Below, one piece after another: positions 22,364 through 32,762 of a DNA stretch of 64,000 nucleotides. The stretch's first letter is position 1; every line of letters starts with the position of its first letter. The translations under genes and the position numbers were made by a program. The stretch comes from Charina bottae (taxonomy: Eukaryota > Chordata > Lepidosauria > Squamata > Charinaidae). The stretch spans positions 177,164,274-177,228,273 of the forward strand of contig JALMGJ010000003.1 in assembly GCA_023362775.1 (NCBI GenBank), in the 5' to 3' direction. The notes under the pieces are model-generated. The model did no database searches, was not told where the DNA came from, and saw only the letters and a list, made by a program, of their open reading frames with translations.

Positions 22364-22378
22364 TAGTTTCTTGTTATA

Positions 22379-22453
<75 letters not shown>

Positions 22454-22456
22454 TAC

Positions 22457-22493
<37 letters not shown>

Positions 22494-22712
22494 TACATAC
22501 ATACACACACACAGACACACACATACATACATACACACACACACACTGTACATACACATACACACACACATACACACATACATACACACACACATACATA
22601 CACACACATACATACATACACACACATACATACATATACATACACATACATACATACATACACATACACACACATAAATACATACATACACACACACACA
22701 CACACAGACACA
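22310..22712. repeat. (TA)n and (CA)n/(CATA)n microsatellite block
   Basis: Two (AT) runs of about 44 bp, each preceded by the same gaatagtttcttgttatacc, i.e. a tandem duplication of about 60 bp, followed by about 290 bp of interrupted acacac/acatac repeats. The long Tyr/Ile and Cys/Val open frames across it are artefacts of the repeat. Confidence 0.95.
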
Positions 22713-22926
22713 CACCGTTCAGATTCTTGGAGACTGCCTGGACAAGTCCCTGCAGTTTTCTTGGCAAGGCTTTTCAGAAGTGGTTTGCCATTGCCTCCTT
22801 CCTAGGGCTGAGAGAAAGTGACTGGCCCAAGGTCACCCAGCTGGCTTTGTGCCCAAGGCAGGATTAGAACTCATGGTATCCCAGTTTCTAGCCTGATGCC
22901 TTAACTACTACACCAAACTGGTGCTC
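22713..22926 (-). mobile_element. tRNA-derived SINE, minus strand
   Basis: The inverted form of the squamate SINE core: gactggcccaaggtcaccca and tttgtgcccaaggcagg, with the tRNA-like head at the right (ttaactactacaccaaactg). It lies immediately after the microsatellite block, which may have grown from its tail. Confidence 0.75.
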
Positions 22927-23185
22927 ATACCAAAAATAAAATACAATATTTAGAGAGGAATATATAATATCATATCACAAACTCAAAGCACATCAACAAT
23001 CATACACTGCAAGAACTATCTTATGATTAAGACAGGTTTGTATAATTAGGGCTACCAGATCTGGACTGCAAAACTCCAAAGCAGAGCTTCTCTATATCTT
23101 TGTTGCCATATAGTGATCCTTCAGATTTCAGTAGCTTTCATATAATATTGGGGATGTACCTCCCAGTAAATTATACTTTGAATGG

Positions 23186-26100
23186 AGGTTCTCTGTGACG
23201 TGGAGCCCGGTGGTTACGGCGGAATCCGGTAGAACCCAACGGAGCCTGGTGGAGCCCACCACGCGGGACATGGATGCTCCCCAGTCTGTTTTTGAGATTG
23301 CTGGGCTGGAGCTGTGACGGAGCTGCACGTGTGGATTAGAACTCTGGGGTGCACAGCACAGCGACTCCGAGGCTATTCCAACGGAGCCCAATCTCTGGGT
23401 GTGGCGAGTCCCGGTGACGGAGTTGAGTGTGTGGGGAGCACAGCGAGCACAACAAACTTAACAATAGACTTAAGATTAAGAACTTTGTGGGTTCCTCGGC
23501 TTTTTGAGAGCTGGTAGTCGAGCAAGGAGACGGCTTGGAGGGAACGGCAGAGCGAATAGCTGGGTATCGGAGCACAGCTGAGTGGCGGAGTACAGCTGAT
23601 CAGCGGAGTACAGCTGATCAGCGGAGCTCAGCCGAGTGCGGAAATACAGAGACGGTGGCGTGAATGGTGATTCTAAACCACTCCAAACGGACCCCTGCTA
23701 TTGCCTACTATTACCTATTATTATCTAGGACTTGGTTGCCTCGTTGGAGAGACGAGAGAGTGTGGGCAGGGGCAGAGTGTCATGAAGCAAGGGCTGCAAC
23801 ATCGTAATATCAGCTCTGGAAATTTTGGGGTGCAGAGGGCCCGAATAATAATAACAACAGTGTATTCCGCGTGTTTACCCCTTGACTATGCTGTGGACCT
23901 ATAAGATCTTAGCAGATGCTAGTTGACCCTTATAGCTCTGGTGGGGTCCTCCAAGACTTTTATCATCTTAAATAATCCCAAGACTTTTATCATCTTTAAA
24001 TAATCCCGGAGTCAACAAGAGGATTATGAAGAAGGGGCCTTGGTTTGGACGGCGGTTCCTATTCTCCCCATTGTTAGAGGTGGCAGAGACTTGGGGTCCC
24101 CCTGGTGTGAGAGTGGTACCCCTCCTGGGTGTGAGAGACCCTGGAGGAGGCCAGAGCTGTATGACTGTATATTAGAGTGCCCGCCCCTGAGTGAGAGACA
24201 GGTGGTGGGCAGGAGTGAATGGTGCCCCTTCGACCAGTGAGAGAAGCTGAAGGGGCGTGTAATGAGTGTGGAGTGAGTGATAGGGGGTGGTCAGGTTCTA
24301 CTAGCGCCGAAAGCATATGCTGGTACGCTGGTGACCCTACTGCCCCCTGAGGTTGACTGTGTTAGGAAGATGTGTGCACGGGAGAGGGGCCCCTTGTTTC
24401 AATCTAGGGTCTTCGGAGGTCCGGTGGTGGAGGCAGCTGGGCCTCGGAACTCTAGGGGCTCTGGGGTGGATTGTCCTATTGAAGTGGTGACGGGTCGGGG
24501 ATGTTATGGCGGGAACCTGAGGGCAGGCCATCGTTGGGGAAGACGCCCCCGGTGTTTATTACCGGTGGTATGTTCCGGCCCTCCGGGTTCAAACCTAGGC
24601 CCTGGTCAGCGGATCCTCGAGTACCCTGACCTCCGGCTGTTGATGCTTAATGCCAGGTCGGTTAATAACAAGGGCCCCCTCATATGTGATTTGATCGCGG
24701 AGGAGGGGGCCGACCTGGCATGTATTACCGAGACCTGGCTGGGCCCTGGAGGAGGGGTTGCCCTCTCGGAGATCTGCCCGGCCGGGTTTCAGGTATGGCA
24801 CCAGCCGAGACATCGGGGTAGGGGAGGCGGGGTGGCAGTTATCATTCGAGAGTCTATAGTGGCCTTCAGGGGCACGGCTCCACAGGTGGCCGGATGTGAG
24901 ACGCTGTTTTTCAAGTTGGGTTCCCGAGAGCAGTTGGGAGTGTTGCTGCTGTACCAGCCTCCCTGCTGCGTAGCAACCTCCCTGCCCGAGCTGCTGGAGG
25001 CTGTTTCGGGGTTGGCGGTGGAATTCCCCAGACTTATGGTTCTGGGGGATTTCAATCTGCCGTCCCTGGGACGTGCCTCGGAGGCGGCTCGGGAGTTCAT
25101 GGCTACCATGGCAGCCATGGGCCTGGTCCAGATTATTCGGGACCCGACTCGAGACAGTGGCCTCACTCCGGACTTGGTTTTCCTGTCGGAGCAATGGCAA
25201 GATGATCTGGGGGGAGAGCTGCATCTTTCCCCGCTGTCATGGTCAGATCATGCCCTGGTGACCCTGAGATTCTCATATGCTGCCCCACTCCGCAGGGAGG
25301 CTGGACCCATTCGTTTGGTCCGCCCCCGGCGACTAATGGACCCGATAGGGTTTCAGAGGGAGCTGGGGGTTATATCCGAGGATCTAATGCACGGTCCAGC
25401 GGAGGCCCTGGCCGCAGTCTGGAATAAGAGGACGGCCGGGGCCTTGGACAGGATCGCGCCTATGCGACCTCTCTTGTCCCATCCGACCCGATATTCCCCG
25501 TGGTATACGGAGGGATTGAGGGTACTGAAGAGGGTCAAGAGACGCCTAGAGCGCCGCTGGAGAAAGACAAAGACCGAATCAGACCGAACACAAGCTAGAG
25601 CCGCAGTTAAAGCCTACCTTGTGGCGGTAAGAGCGGCGAAACGTCAATATTTCTCCGCTCTTATTGCGTCCGCAGAATGCCGCCCGACGGCCCTGTTTAG
25701 GATTACTCGATCTCTCCTAGGTAAGGTGGGCCCAGTGACCCACCTGCAGGGCCGTGCGGAGGAATTTGCAGAGCATCTGATGGATAAAATCGCTCGGATT
25801 CGTTCTAAGTTAGACTCCAAGCGTGACACATGGTCTGGGGAGATGCCGAGGGAGCGTCTGTGCCCGGTTATCTGGGAACAGTTTGATCCTGTTGGACCTG
25901 AGGAAGTGGACAGGATCCTCCGGACTGTAAGGGCCACTACTTGTCATCTTGACCCATGCCCCTCCTGGCTGGTGAAAGCAGCCAGTGAGGTGACATGTGG
26001 CTGGGTCCATGCGATGGTTCTTGCATCCTTGGGAGAGGGAGTGTTTCCGGCGGCCTTCAAGGAGGCGCTGGTGCACCCCCTCCTCAAGAAGCCATCGCTG

Positions 26101-27674
26101 GACCCTACAGTGTTGGATAATTTTCGTCCTGTCTCCCATCTCCCCTTTTTGGGGAAGGTGGTTGAGAAAGTGGTGGCATTACAGTTCCAGAGGATTCTGG
26201 ATGATACGGATTATCTAGACCCCTTTCAGTCAGGATTCAGACCGGGATATGGGGTAGAAACTGCATTGGTCGCACTTACTGATGATCTCTGGCGGGCACG
26301 GGATGGCGGCAGTGCATCCATCCTAGCCCTTCTTGACCTCTCAGCGGCTTTCGATACGATCGACCATGGTATCCTTTTGGGACGGCTTAGGGGGTTGGGG
26401 ATTGGTGGCGTGGTTTTACGCTGGTTCAACTCCTTCCTCCAGGGCCGATCCCAATCGGTGGTTATAGGAGATGAGAGGTCCGACCCTCGGCCCCTACTTT
26501 GTGGGGTGCCACAGGGTTCGGTTCTCTCCCCTCTCCTATTTAATATCTACATGAAACCGCTGGGTGAGATCATCCACCAACACGGGATGAGGTATCATCA
26601 ATATGCTGATGATACTCAATTATATATCTCCATCCCGGGTGAGTTAAGTGATGCAGTGGCTGCCCTTTCTCAGTGTCTGAAGGCTGTGGGGGCCTGGATG
26701 GGGAACAACAGGCTTCAGCTGAACCCTGGTAAGACGGAGTGGCTGTGGATTGATGGTGCCTCGAGATCCAGGGAGTTGTCATCTTTAGATCTGGACGGGG
26801 TGGCACTACCCCGTTCAGACAAAGTGCGGAACCTGGGTGTCCTTCTGGACTCACGACTCCTGCTTGAAGAGCAGGTGGCAGCCGTGGCCAGAAGGGCATT
26901 TGTACAACTTCGAGTTGTGCGCCAGCTACGCCCTTTCCTGGATCGGGAGGCCCTCCGTACAGTCACTCATGCCCTGGTCATCTCCCACATAGACTATTGC
27001 AATGCGCTCTACATGGGGCTACCCTTGAAGAGTATCCGGAAGCTTCAACTGGTCCAGAATGCGGCTGCGCGTGCAGTTATGGGGGCCCCAAGGTCGGCAC
27101 ATGTGACACCTCTGCTGCGCGAGCTGCATTGGTTACCGGTTTGCTTCCGGGTCCAATTCAAGGTGTTGGTTGTCACCTTTAAAGCCCTACATGGCATGGG
27201 ACCAGATTACCTAAAGGACCGCCTCATCCCCAGAACATCGACCCGTTCCACCCGGCTATGCAGAGAGGGCTTACTTCGGACCCCGTCTATAAGAGAATTC
27301 CATCTGACGGGGTCCAGGAGGCGGGCTTTCTCAGCAGTGGCACCCGCCCTCTGGAATATTCTGCCCCTGGAGGTGAGGCTAGCCCCCACACTTATGACCT
27401 TCCGGAAACAACTGAAGACCTGGCTCTGCCACCTCGCTTGGGATGGGGGGAGTAATAGCTCCTCTTGGGGTTGGCTTGCTCCATAGGGTTCTTTAAAGCC
27501 TAACATCAGAGCCTCTTGGATTTTATATATTACTTATATTATGTATTCTATTTTATAAATTTTTATATGTTTTAATTGCTGGCTTGGTGTAAACCGCCCA
27601 GAGTCCCCTCCGGAATGGGGGGAGATGGGCGGTGATATAAGTTAGAAATATAAATAAATAAATAAATAAATTAT
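23186..27674 (+). mobile_element. L2/CR1-type LINE, near full length, intact ORF2
   Basis: A GC-rich insertion in the COLEC12 intron between 21,898 and 28,556, antisense to the gene. It has a leader of about 1.1 kb, the ORF2 described separately, and a 3' end with aaccgcccagagtcccctcc and ggagatgggcggtgatataa followed by (AAAT)n at about 27,648-27,672. The same tail recurs at 41,205, 44,270 (inverted), 45,620 (inverted) and 45,820. An ORF1 was not recognised. The exact 5' end is uncertain within about 20 bp. Confidence 0.88.
24277..27486 (+). CDS. LINE ORF2: APE endonuclease and reverse transcriptase, uninterrupted
   Basis: 1,069 codons without interruption. The endonuclease half (about residues 110-330) contains LMLNARSVNNKG, ACITETWLGPG, VLGDFNLPSL and SWSDHALVTL. 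The reverse transcriptase follows: LLKKPSLDPTVLDNFRPVS, DPFQSGFRPGYGVETAL, LLDLSAAFDTIDHGIL (motif A), LCGVPQGSVLSPLLFNIY (motif B) and YHQYADDTQLYIS (motif C with the catalytic YADD). A conserved C-terminal region ends near LWNILPLEVR. Motif B and the MKPLGEII segment look closer to vertebrate L2 than to classical CR1. The start may be a later in-frame Met, since the first hundred residues look like leader. All catalytic residues I can check are present. Confidence 0.9.
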   Translation: MIGGGQVLLAPKAYAGTLVTLLPPEVDCVRKMCARERGPLFQSRVFGGPVVEAAGPRNSRGSGVDCPIEVVTGRGCYGGNLRAGHRWGRRPRCLLPVVCSGPPGSNLGPGQRILEYPDLRLLMLNARSVNNKGPLICDLIAEEGADLACITETWLGPGGGVALSEICPAGFQVWHQPRHRGRGGGVAVIIRESIVAFRGTAPQVAGCETLFFKLGSREQLGVLLLYQPPCCVATSLPELLEAVSGLAVEFPRLMVLGDFNLPSLGRASEAAREFMATMAAMGLVQIIRDPTRDSGLTPDLVFLSEQWQDDLGGELHLSPLSWSDHALVTLRFSYAAPLRREAGPIRLVRPRRLMDPIGFQRELGVISEDLMHGPAEALAAVWNKRTAGALDRIAPMRPLLSHPTRYSPWYTEGLRVLKRVKRRLERRWRKTKTESDRTQARAAVKAYLVAVRAAKRQYFSALIASAECRPTALFRITRSLLGKVGPVTHLQGRAEEFAEHLMDKIARIRSKLDSKRDTWSGEMPRERLCPVIWEQFDPVGPEEVDRILRTVRATTCHLDPCPSWLVKAASEVTCGWVHAMVLASLGEGVFPAAFKEALVHPLLKKPSLDPTVLDNFRPVSHLPFLGKVVEKVVALQFQRILDDTDYLDPFQSGFRPGYGVETALVALTDDLWRARDGGSASILALLDLSAAFDTIDHGILLGRLRGLGIGGVVLRWFNSFLQGRSQSVVIGDERSDPRPLLCGVPQGSVLSPLLFNIYMKPLGEIIHQHGMRYHQYADDTQLYISIPGELSDAVAALSQCLKAVGAWMGNNRLQLNPGKTEWLWIDGASRSRELSSLDLDGVALPRSDKVRNLGVLLDSRLLLEEQVAAVARRAFVQLRVVRQLRPFLDREALRTVTHALVISHIDYCNALYMGLPLKSIRKLQLVQNAAARAVMGAPRSAHVTPLLRELHWLPVCFRVQFKVLVVTFKALHGMGPDYLKDRLIPRTSTRSTRLCREGLLRTPSIREFHLTGSRRRAFSAVAPALWNILPLEVRLAPTLMTFRKQLKTWLCHLAWDGGSNSSSWGWLAP

Positions 27675-27724
27675 GAACAATCTCTTAAAGATTTTTAGGT
27701 CCTTAATGATGCAATGGCTTAAGT

Positions 27725-27958
27725 CAGAGCTTTCCAAACTGTGTGTCGGGACACGTTAGTGTGTCGGCTGCAGTGTCTGGGTGTGTCCCAGCTGCTGCTG
27801 CCTCCGAACCCTGCCAGGATTCCACGCAGGTCCTAGTGCCTGCCTTGTGCCCTGCTGTAAGAGTGTGTTGCGAAATGATGCCCTGCTGTAAGAGTGTGTC
27901 GCGAAATGATGCATGTCTAAAAAGTGTGTCACCAACATGAAAAGTTTGGAAAGCTCTG
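27725..27958. mobile_element. hAT MITE, GCTTTCCAAACTG family, copy 3
   Basis: 234 bp with a perfect 8-bp duplication, GCTTAAGT (27,717-27,724 and 27,959-27,966). It starts CAGAGCTTTCCAAACTG and ends AAGTTTGGAAAGCTCTG. Its interior (ccaggattccacgcaggtcc, then two gtaagagtgtgt units) matches copy 6 but holds a single copy of the segment amplified there. Confidence 0.87.
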
Positions 27959-27966
27959 GCTTAAGT

Positions 27967-28555
27967 TAAAAACTTGGAGACTCCATCAGGGTAAGAAGGA
28001 ACTAGCCAAACACTCCAGTGACATTTCCTTAACATAAGCTCCAATGCTCAACAGAAGTCAAACTGAGAGACTGAAGGAGACAGTAATAATTTCATTCAGT
28101 GGGAATGACAGATCTTAGTATTCTTGATCTAATGCTGATCCAGTGTATACCCTGATTCCAGTTCAAAATAATTTGGCTGATAGTAAGTTTCAATGAAAAG
28201 TGAAGACACAAGTTTGGATTCCAGCAATGATTTACATCTGATGCAATAGGGAAGAAGTCTTATTTTCTGCAATGTAATCAATCAACTAACATGGACTTTT
28301 TCCCTATGGCCATTTCTCTCCCCACCCCCCGATTTTTATATACAATAAGGTTTAAAAAAAACCTGTGGTTTCTCTACCACTAGTTTGCTATTAAACTCTG
28401 CAATAAGCATCTTAAGGTGCCTTATTATCTTCTTTTATTGGTTATTCAGTAAAATTTTTCTGGCAATAAGCCTTTTGAAATCAAAGGACAGGTAGAAGAT
28501 GCTAAGAGAACAGTTATAGCAGAAAACAGATAGCTAATGGCCTTCCTGCACTTAC
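27967..28555. other. COLEC12 intron, unassigned
   Basis: Ordinary AT-rich intron between MITE copy 3 and the next lectin exon. Nothing further recognised. Confidence 0.7.
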
Positions 28556-28665
28556 AGATATTCTGGTATGGTTCCATCCAGCCATCGCCACTCATCTTCC
28601 TTTGCCGAGTCAGTGAGACCAATCCAGAAACTGCCTTTTGCGATAACTTGTTTTTTAAGCCATTG
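28556..28665 (-). CDS. COLEC12: COLEC12 lectin-domain exon 2
   Basis: Encodes QWLKKQVIAKGSFWIGLTDS then AKEDEWRWLDGTIPEYL, matching mammalian QWIKKQMVGRESHWIGLTDS. The WIGL motif, a hallmark of C-type lectin folds, is intact. 110 bp; acceptor ...cttctgtacccag, donor ATCT followed by gtaagt. It ends two bases into a Leu codon (Lys in human) that completes at 21,898. Confidence 0.95.
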
Positions 28666-29424
28666 CTGGGTACAGAAGAAAGGATTGGTCACATTATTTC
28701 ACATCCCAAGGTTTTGGCTCCCTAAACTACTTTGGGCTTTAAGACTTGAAAAGTGTGACTGAGCATAAACATGAGTGCAGAGTACGTATGGGTGAAATCG
28801 ACTTGGAACTATTTCTGAGCTAATCCCATTTGATCTGAGCACACTTCCAACCCATTCTTCCTTTCCCCCTCCCAATCTCAATCCAATCTTCTCATCCTCC
28901 ACCAAGAATTTCCTTTTCCCAACCAATTTTCTGGTTAAAGATGGTGTACTGATACCAGGATTAGTCAGCTATGGCCCATGAGGTGAAGAGGGGGACTCTT
29001 TTCTTTCCTCTCTAGCAATGGAAATGCTGCAAAGTAGATTGTGAGAAATGTAGCTTCAACAGGGGCTATTTACTGCATGGTGTGCTCTGCAGCCAGAATG
29101 AAAAAGGATGACAAAAGAAGTTCCCCCTTGTTCCTTCCCCCTGCTTGCTATCACAAGAGCACCAGCTTAGTAAGTGCTGACCAAACATTTTAATTTGTAC
29201 AATCCCTTGTCTGCCTCAATACAAAATGCTGCCTTTTATTATATTTACAGTGGCTCATTGTAATATGATGTTGATATTAATGCAGCTGTAGTTGCCCTGG
29301 AATCAGATTTGAAGATGACTAACAGAGAACTATTTCAAATAAATAGATAAACAGTTTGGGGCTCTGTGGCTAGGAAGAAGGGAACTTGGAGGTTGAAAGG
29401 GAAGGGATTCTTTTCTAACTTAAA

Positions 29425-29575
29425 TTAAAATCTTACTTCAGCTTTCATTTGCTTTACAGACCTGCGAAGGTCATAAATGCGAGGATTGGTCGTAAAGTTA
29501 CTTTTTCATCACCGTCGTAACTGCAAATGGTCACTAAATGAGGCAGTTGTTAAATGAGGACTACCTATAGTTTTT
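29425..29575. mobile_element. Truncated copy of the 1,687-2,296 repeat
   Basis: Shares tacttcagctttca, ttgctttacag and agttactttttcatcaccgt with the 1,687-2,296 element and ends gaggactacctatag, its right terminus. The left end is missing. Confidence 0.65.
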
Positions 29576-29668
29576 TGTTGACTTTTACAGTAAGATTGTA
29601 ATCCCCTGATCATCCCTCCTGATTATCTTTAGTTAGATGTTTATATTTATGAGACCATTCCACATATA

Positions 29669-30005
29669 AAGGTAGTCCTCAACTTACGACCATTCATTTA
29701 GTGACTGTTAGAAGTTACGACAGCGCTGAAAAAAGTGACTTACAACAAGTCCTTGCACTTATGACCGTCGCAGCGTCCCTGTGGTCACATGATCAAAATT
29801 CAGGTGCTTGGCAACTGGCATGTATTTACAGAGGTTGCCAAGCAAAGTCAATGGGGGAAGCCAGATTCACTTAATGACCACAGTGATTTGCTTAACAACG
29901 TGGCAAAAAAGGTTGTAAAATCAGGTGTGACTCACTTAACGACCACCTCACTGAGCGACGGAAGTTCTGGTCCCAATTGTGATCGTAAGTCGAGGACTAC
30001 CTGTA
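29669..30005. mobile_element. AGGTAGTCCTCAACTTACGA-family element, full copy
   Basis: Left end AGGTAGTCCTCAACTTACGA and right end ...CGTAAGTCGAGGACTACCTG are inverted complements about 337 bp apart. The interior contains repeated acttaatgacca/acttaacgacca-type words. Non-coding; the superfamily is unresolved. Confidence 0.65.
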
Positions 30006-30091
30006 TAATGCTTTCTGACTGTTTTGTCCAGCCTGCTCACCTCCAGCCATGTCAGCTGGCATGGCTGGAGGTAATGATACTTGCATACAAT

Positions 30092-30325
30092 TAGGCAATG
30101 GGCTAGAACCAGGAGTCTGTGAGTTCTAGTCTCACCTTATGCATGAAAGCCGGCTGGGTGACCTTGGGCCAGTCACTCCCTCTCAGCCCAACTCACCTCA
30201 CAGGGTTGCTGTTGTGGGGAAAATAGGAGGAGGAAGGAGTATTTGGTATGTTTGCCACCTTGAGTTATTTATAAAAATAATAAAGGCGGGATAGAAAATA
30301 AATGAATAAAATAAATAAATACAAA
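30092..30325 (+). mobile_element. tRNA-derived SINE, 5' truncated
   Basis: Same core as the copy at 2,653 (gccggctgggtgaccttggg, cagcccaactcacctcacag) with an AT tail; the head is shortened. Confidence 0.8.
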
Positions 30326-30388
30326 TGTGTTTTATACTGCTCCTTTTAACTATTTAAATCTAACCGCGTGCCAGATGGGATTCTATAC

Positions 30389-30525
30389 CTGTTCCTCTTT
30401 GCTATTAATGAAAACCAAATGCGATGATTTTTCTTCGCAGAAAAGCTTTGCATCTTCAAAAATGGCTCTTTCATTTGAAAAGTAGTAACAGTTGCCTGAA
30501 AAGTTCTTCCAGTAAACAGGACAAC
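30389..30525 (-). CDS. COLEC12: COLEC12 lectin-domain exon 1
   Basis: Encodes the first part of the C-type lectin domain: GCPVYWKNFSGNCYYFSNER, then AIFEDAKLFCEEKSSHLVF and INSKEEQ, matching the mammalian segment starting GCPPHWKNF. Three domain cysteines are present. 137 bp; acceptor ...tttcatgttacag, donor GAACAG followed by gtatag. The first Gly codon is split with the collagen exon. Confidence 0.95.
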
Positions 30526-32291
30526 CTGTAACATGAAACACTTACAATAAACCCCTATGAGAATGAAAACTTAACCCCCTTGGAAATTAGGGCTCTGAAC
30601 ACTTTGAAAATGATTTGAGAGAAAGGCTTCAGACCTCATGTGAGCACAGCGCCTCCCTGCTGTACATTAAGGCAGCCTCACTTTTTCTGGGCTTCAGAAT
30701 GGGCCTGAAAAAAGATGCCTCTGCTTTAAGAATCAACCCATTAAAATTAATGCCACTGTTAAAACAGCAGCATCTTTTTTTCAGACTCACTCAGAAGCCT
30801 GAGAAAAGATGCATCAGCTTTAAGCAACAGCAGGGAGACACTGTGCTCATGTGAAATCCAAAAGACAACTTCTGAATTACTCTTGAAGCACACAGGGCCC
30901 TAATAGAGATAGTTTTGAACAACTATTCTCTAATCATTAGGAGCCAAGCAAGTTGAAAAACTGATTGTTCAGAATATTGTTGAAATGGAATTTCCATTAT
31001 TGATAGTTGCAGCCATCTTTTTCTATCAAATTGGCCTTCAAATCATTTCTAATTTACCATAAAAGAAAAAAAAGGGCACAGTTTAACAATACGTTTGCAG
31101 GATAATTTTTGAAAAGCAGACAGATTTTTTCAGGTATCAAAACCATTTTTCTAATACCATTCTGGGGTAAGTTTGGATGCAAAAAGTAAGACAATAACTA
31201 ATCATGAGATTTCAAGAATCCTACAAAATTACTTATGAAGTTCTAACAGCAATACTGCAGATAAACCACATTTTGCCCACTTTTTCCATATAATACATAA
31301 CTTTGTTTTCCCAGTGCTTGCCATTATTAGAAGGGACAAATATTGGTCCTGCATATATGTATGTGGGCTCTACAGTGATGTAGAAATAATTTTGTGAATT
31401 AAAAAATAAGGGGGAAAGAAAATCCAGTGAAGACTCAAGATGTTCAGTGACCTTCAGATATCACAGAATGTAGGTGATCACAGGAGGAGAAAGAAAGGAA
31501 AAGATGGGGAAGAGGAATTGGACTGTTTGAGCTTCTAATGTTTTTTAATATAATAGTACAAAGAGTTGTGTCAAGGGTTAAAATTCCTTACTTCTTCACA
31601 CTCTAGAGCATAGCTTTCCAAACTGTGTGTCGCGACACTTTAGCGTGTCGCAACACAGAGTTTGGTGTGTCTCAACACAACCCGGAAGCGGTGGTGGGGG
31701 CGTGCACGGTGGCGGCGCGGGGGCGTGCGTGGCGGCGGCGGTGTGCACGGCGGCGGCAGCAGTGACGACGGCAGTGGCGCGCCATCAGCACTTCCGTGTT
31801 TTAGCGGAGGCCGCCGCTGCTGCCACCGCGCACGCCACCGCGCACGCCACCGCCGTTGGTGTGTCGCCAACGGCAGCAGTTTGGAAAGCACTGCTCTAGA
31901 GAGAAGCTTTAGTTTAGAAGGTGAGTGAGAGAGACAAAAAAGGAAAGGTATTTCACAGCCCCAGGCCATCTCTCTGTGTGATGTGATAGATTAACTGGCT
32001 GAACCCAAGTACTAACTACTCTGAAACAGAATGGGAGGAATTAAGGGGGGAAAAAGGTAAGAGTTGCTTTTCTGTTCCTTAGAACCTTCACCTGGACCCA
32101 TGGATTCAAAGAGTATGATGTTCATTTCAAGCTTGTTGGAGCCTTGAACAGTTATAGGCTGCAAACTTTCATTGCAATATGTACACAGAGTACAATCCAA
32201 TCCAATAGTCAACATAGTTTCAAATCACGCTTTTATACATTGGTAATAAATATACAGTGAGGCATGCAGACAGATTGTGTTAGCAACTTAC
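30526..32291. other. COLEC12 intron
   Basis: Contains MITE copy 4 at 31,609-31,893. The rest has no recognised feature; an open frame at 30,615-30,854 shows no domain. Confidence 0.7.
31609..31893. mobile_element. hAT MITE, GCTTTCCAAACTG family, copy 4
   Basis: 285 bp flanked by a perfect 8-bp duplication, CTCTAGAG (31,601-31,608 and 31,894-31,901). It starts CATAGCTTTCCAAACTG and ends CAGTTTGGAAAGCACTG, with a GC-rich ggcggcggtg-type interior. It is inverted relative to copy 1. Confidence 0.87.
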
Positions 32292-32762
32292 CGTTAGTTT
32301 CGCTTTGTAGTGCCACAGGTATTCCTGGACCTGGTGGTCCAGGAGGACCAGGCTCGCCTGGAAGACCTCGTAGTCCAGGACCACCTGGCAGACCAGGCAA
32401 TCCACGAGCACCAGGTACTCCTGGTTCACCAACAACTCCTTGAAGACCTTGGGGTCCAGGTGGGCCCTGTGGGCCTGTGGGCCCATCTTTGCCAGGTGGT
32501 CCAGGGAGCCCTGGATCTCCACTAGGACCAGGCAGCCCAGTCTTCCCAGTTGAACCTCTCTGGCCTTTAGATCCAGGTGAACCTCTGGAACCTTTTCCAC
32601 CTTTTTCACCTGGTGGTCCAGGTGGGCCACTTGGTCCCTTTTCACCTTGAGATCCTGGAGGTCCTGATTCACCTTTTTCTCCCTTTTGTCCTTTGGGCCC
32701 AGTAAGTCCAATAGGACCTTGGGGTCCTCTGTCACCTTTTGACCCTCTTGGACCTGGAGGGC
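32292..32762 (-). CDS. COLEC12: COLEC12 collagen-like exon
   Basis: 471 bp on the minus strand encoding about 48 uninterrupted Gly-X-Y triplets, beginning [16 protein letters not shown] and ending [19 protein letters not shown]. The collagen rod trimerises collectin-12 and holds charged ligand-binding patches; here [19 protein letters not shown] supplies the basic stretch. The acceptor is ...ttattgtag and the donor is AACG followed by gtaagt. It is entered in phase 1 from the coiled-coil exon (ILQ then split Gly) and leaves one base of the Gly that opens the lectin domain. The longest open frame on this strand is a shifted frame and is not the protein. Confidence 0.96.

Larger units (their letters stand above)
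28666..30388. other. COLEC12 intron with two repeat copies
   Basis: Between lectin exons. It contains the AGGTAGTCC-family elements at 29,425-30,005 and a SINE at 30,092-30,325. The remainder (28,670-29,420) is AT-rich with nothing recognised. Confidence 0.7.

Noticed and set aside
22285..22805. Open frames rich in Tyr/Ile/His/Thr or Cys/Val
   Set aside because: Artefacts of TA and CA microsatellites.
32280..32735. Long minus-strand frame over the collagen exon starting MTEDPKV
   Set aside because: It is shifted relative to the Gly-X-Y frame that joins both neighbouring exons in phase.
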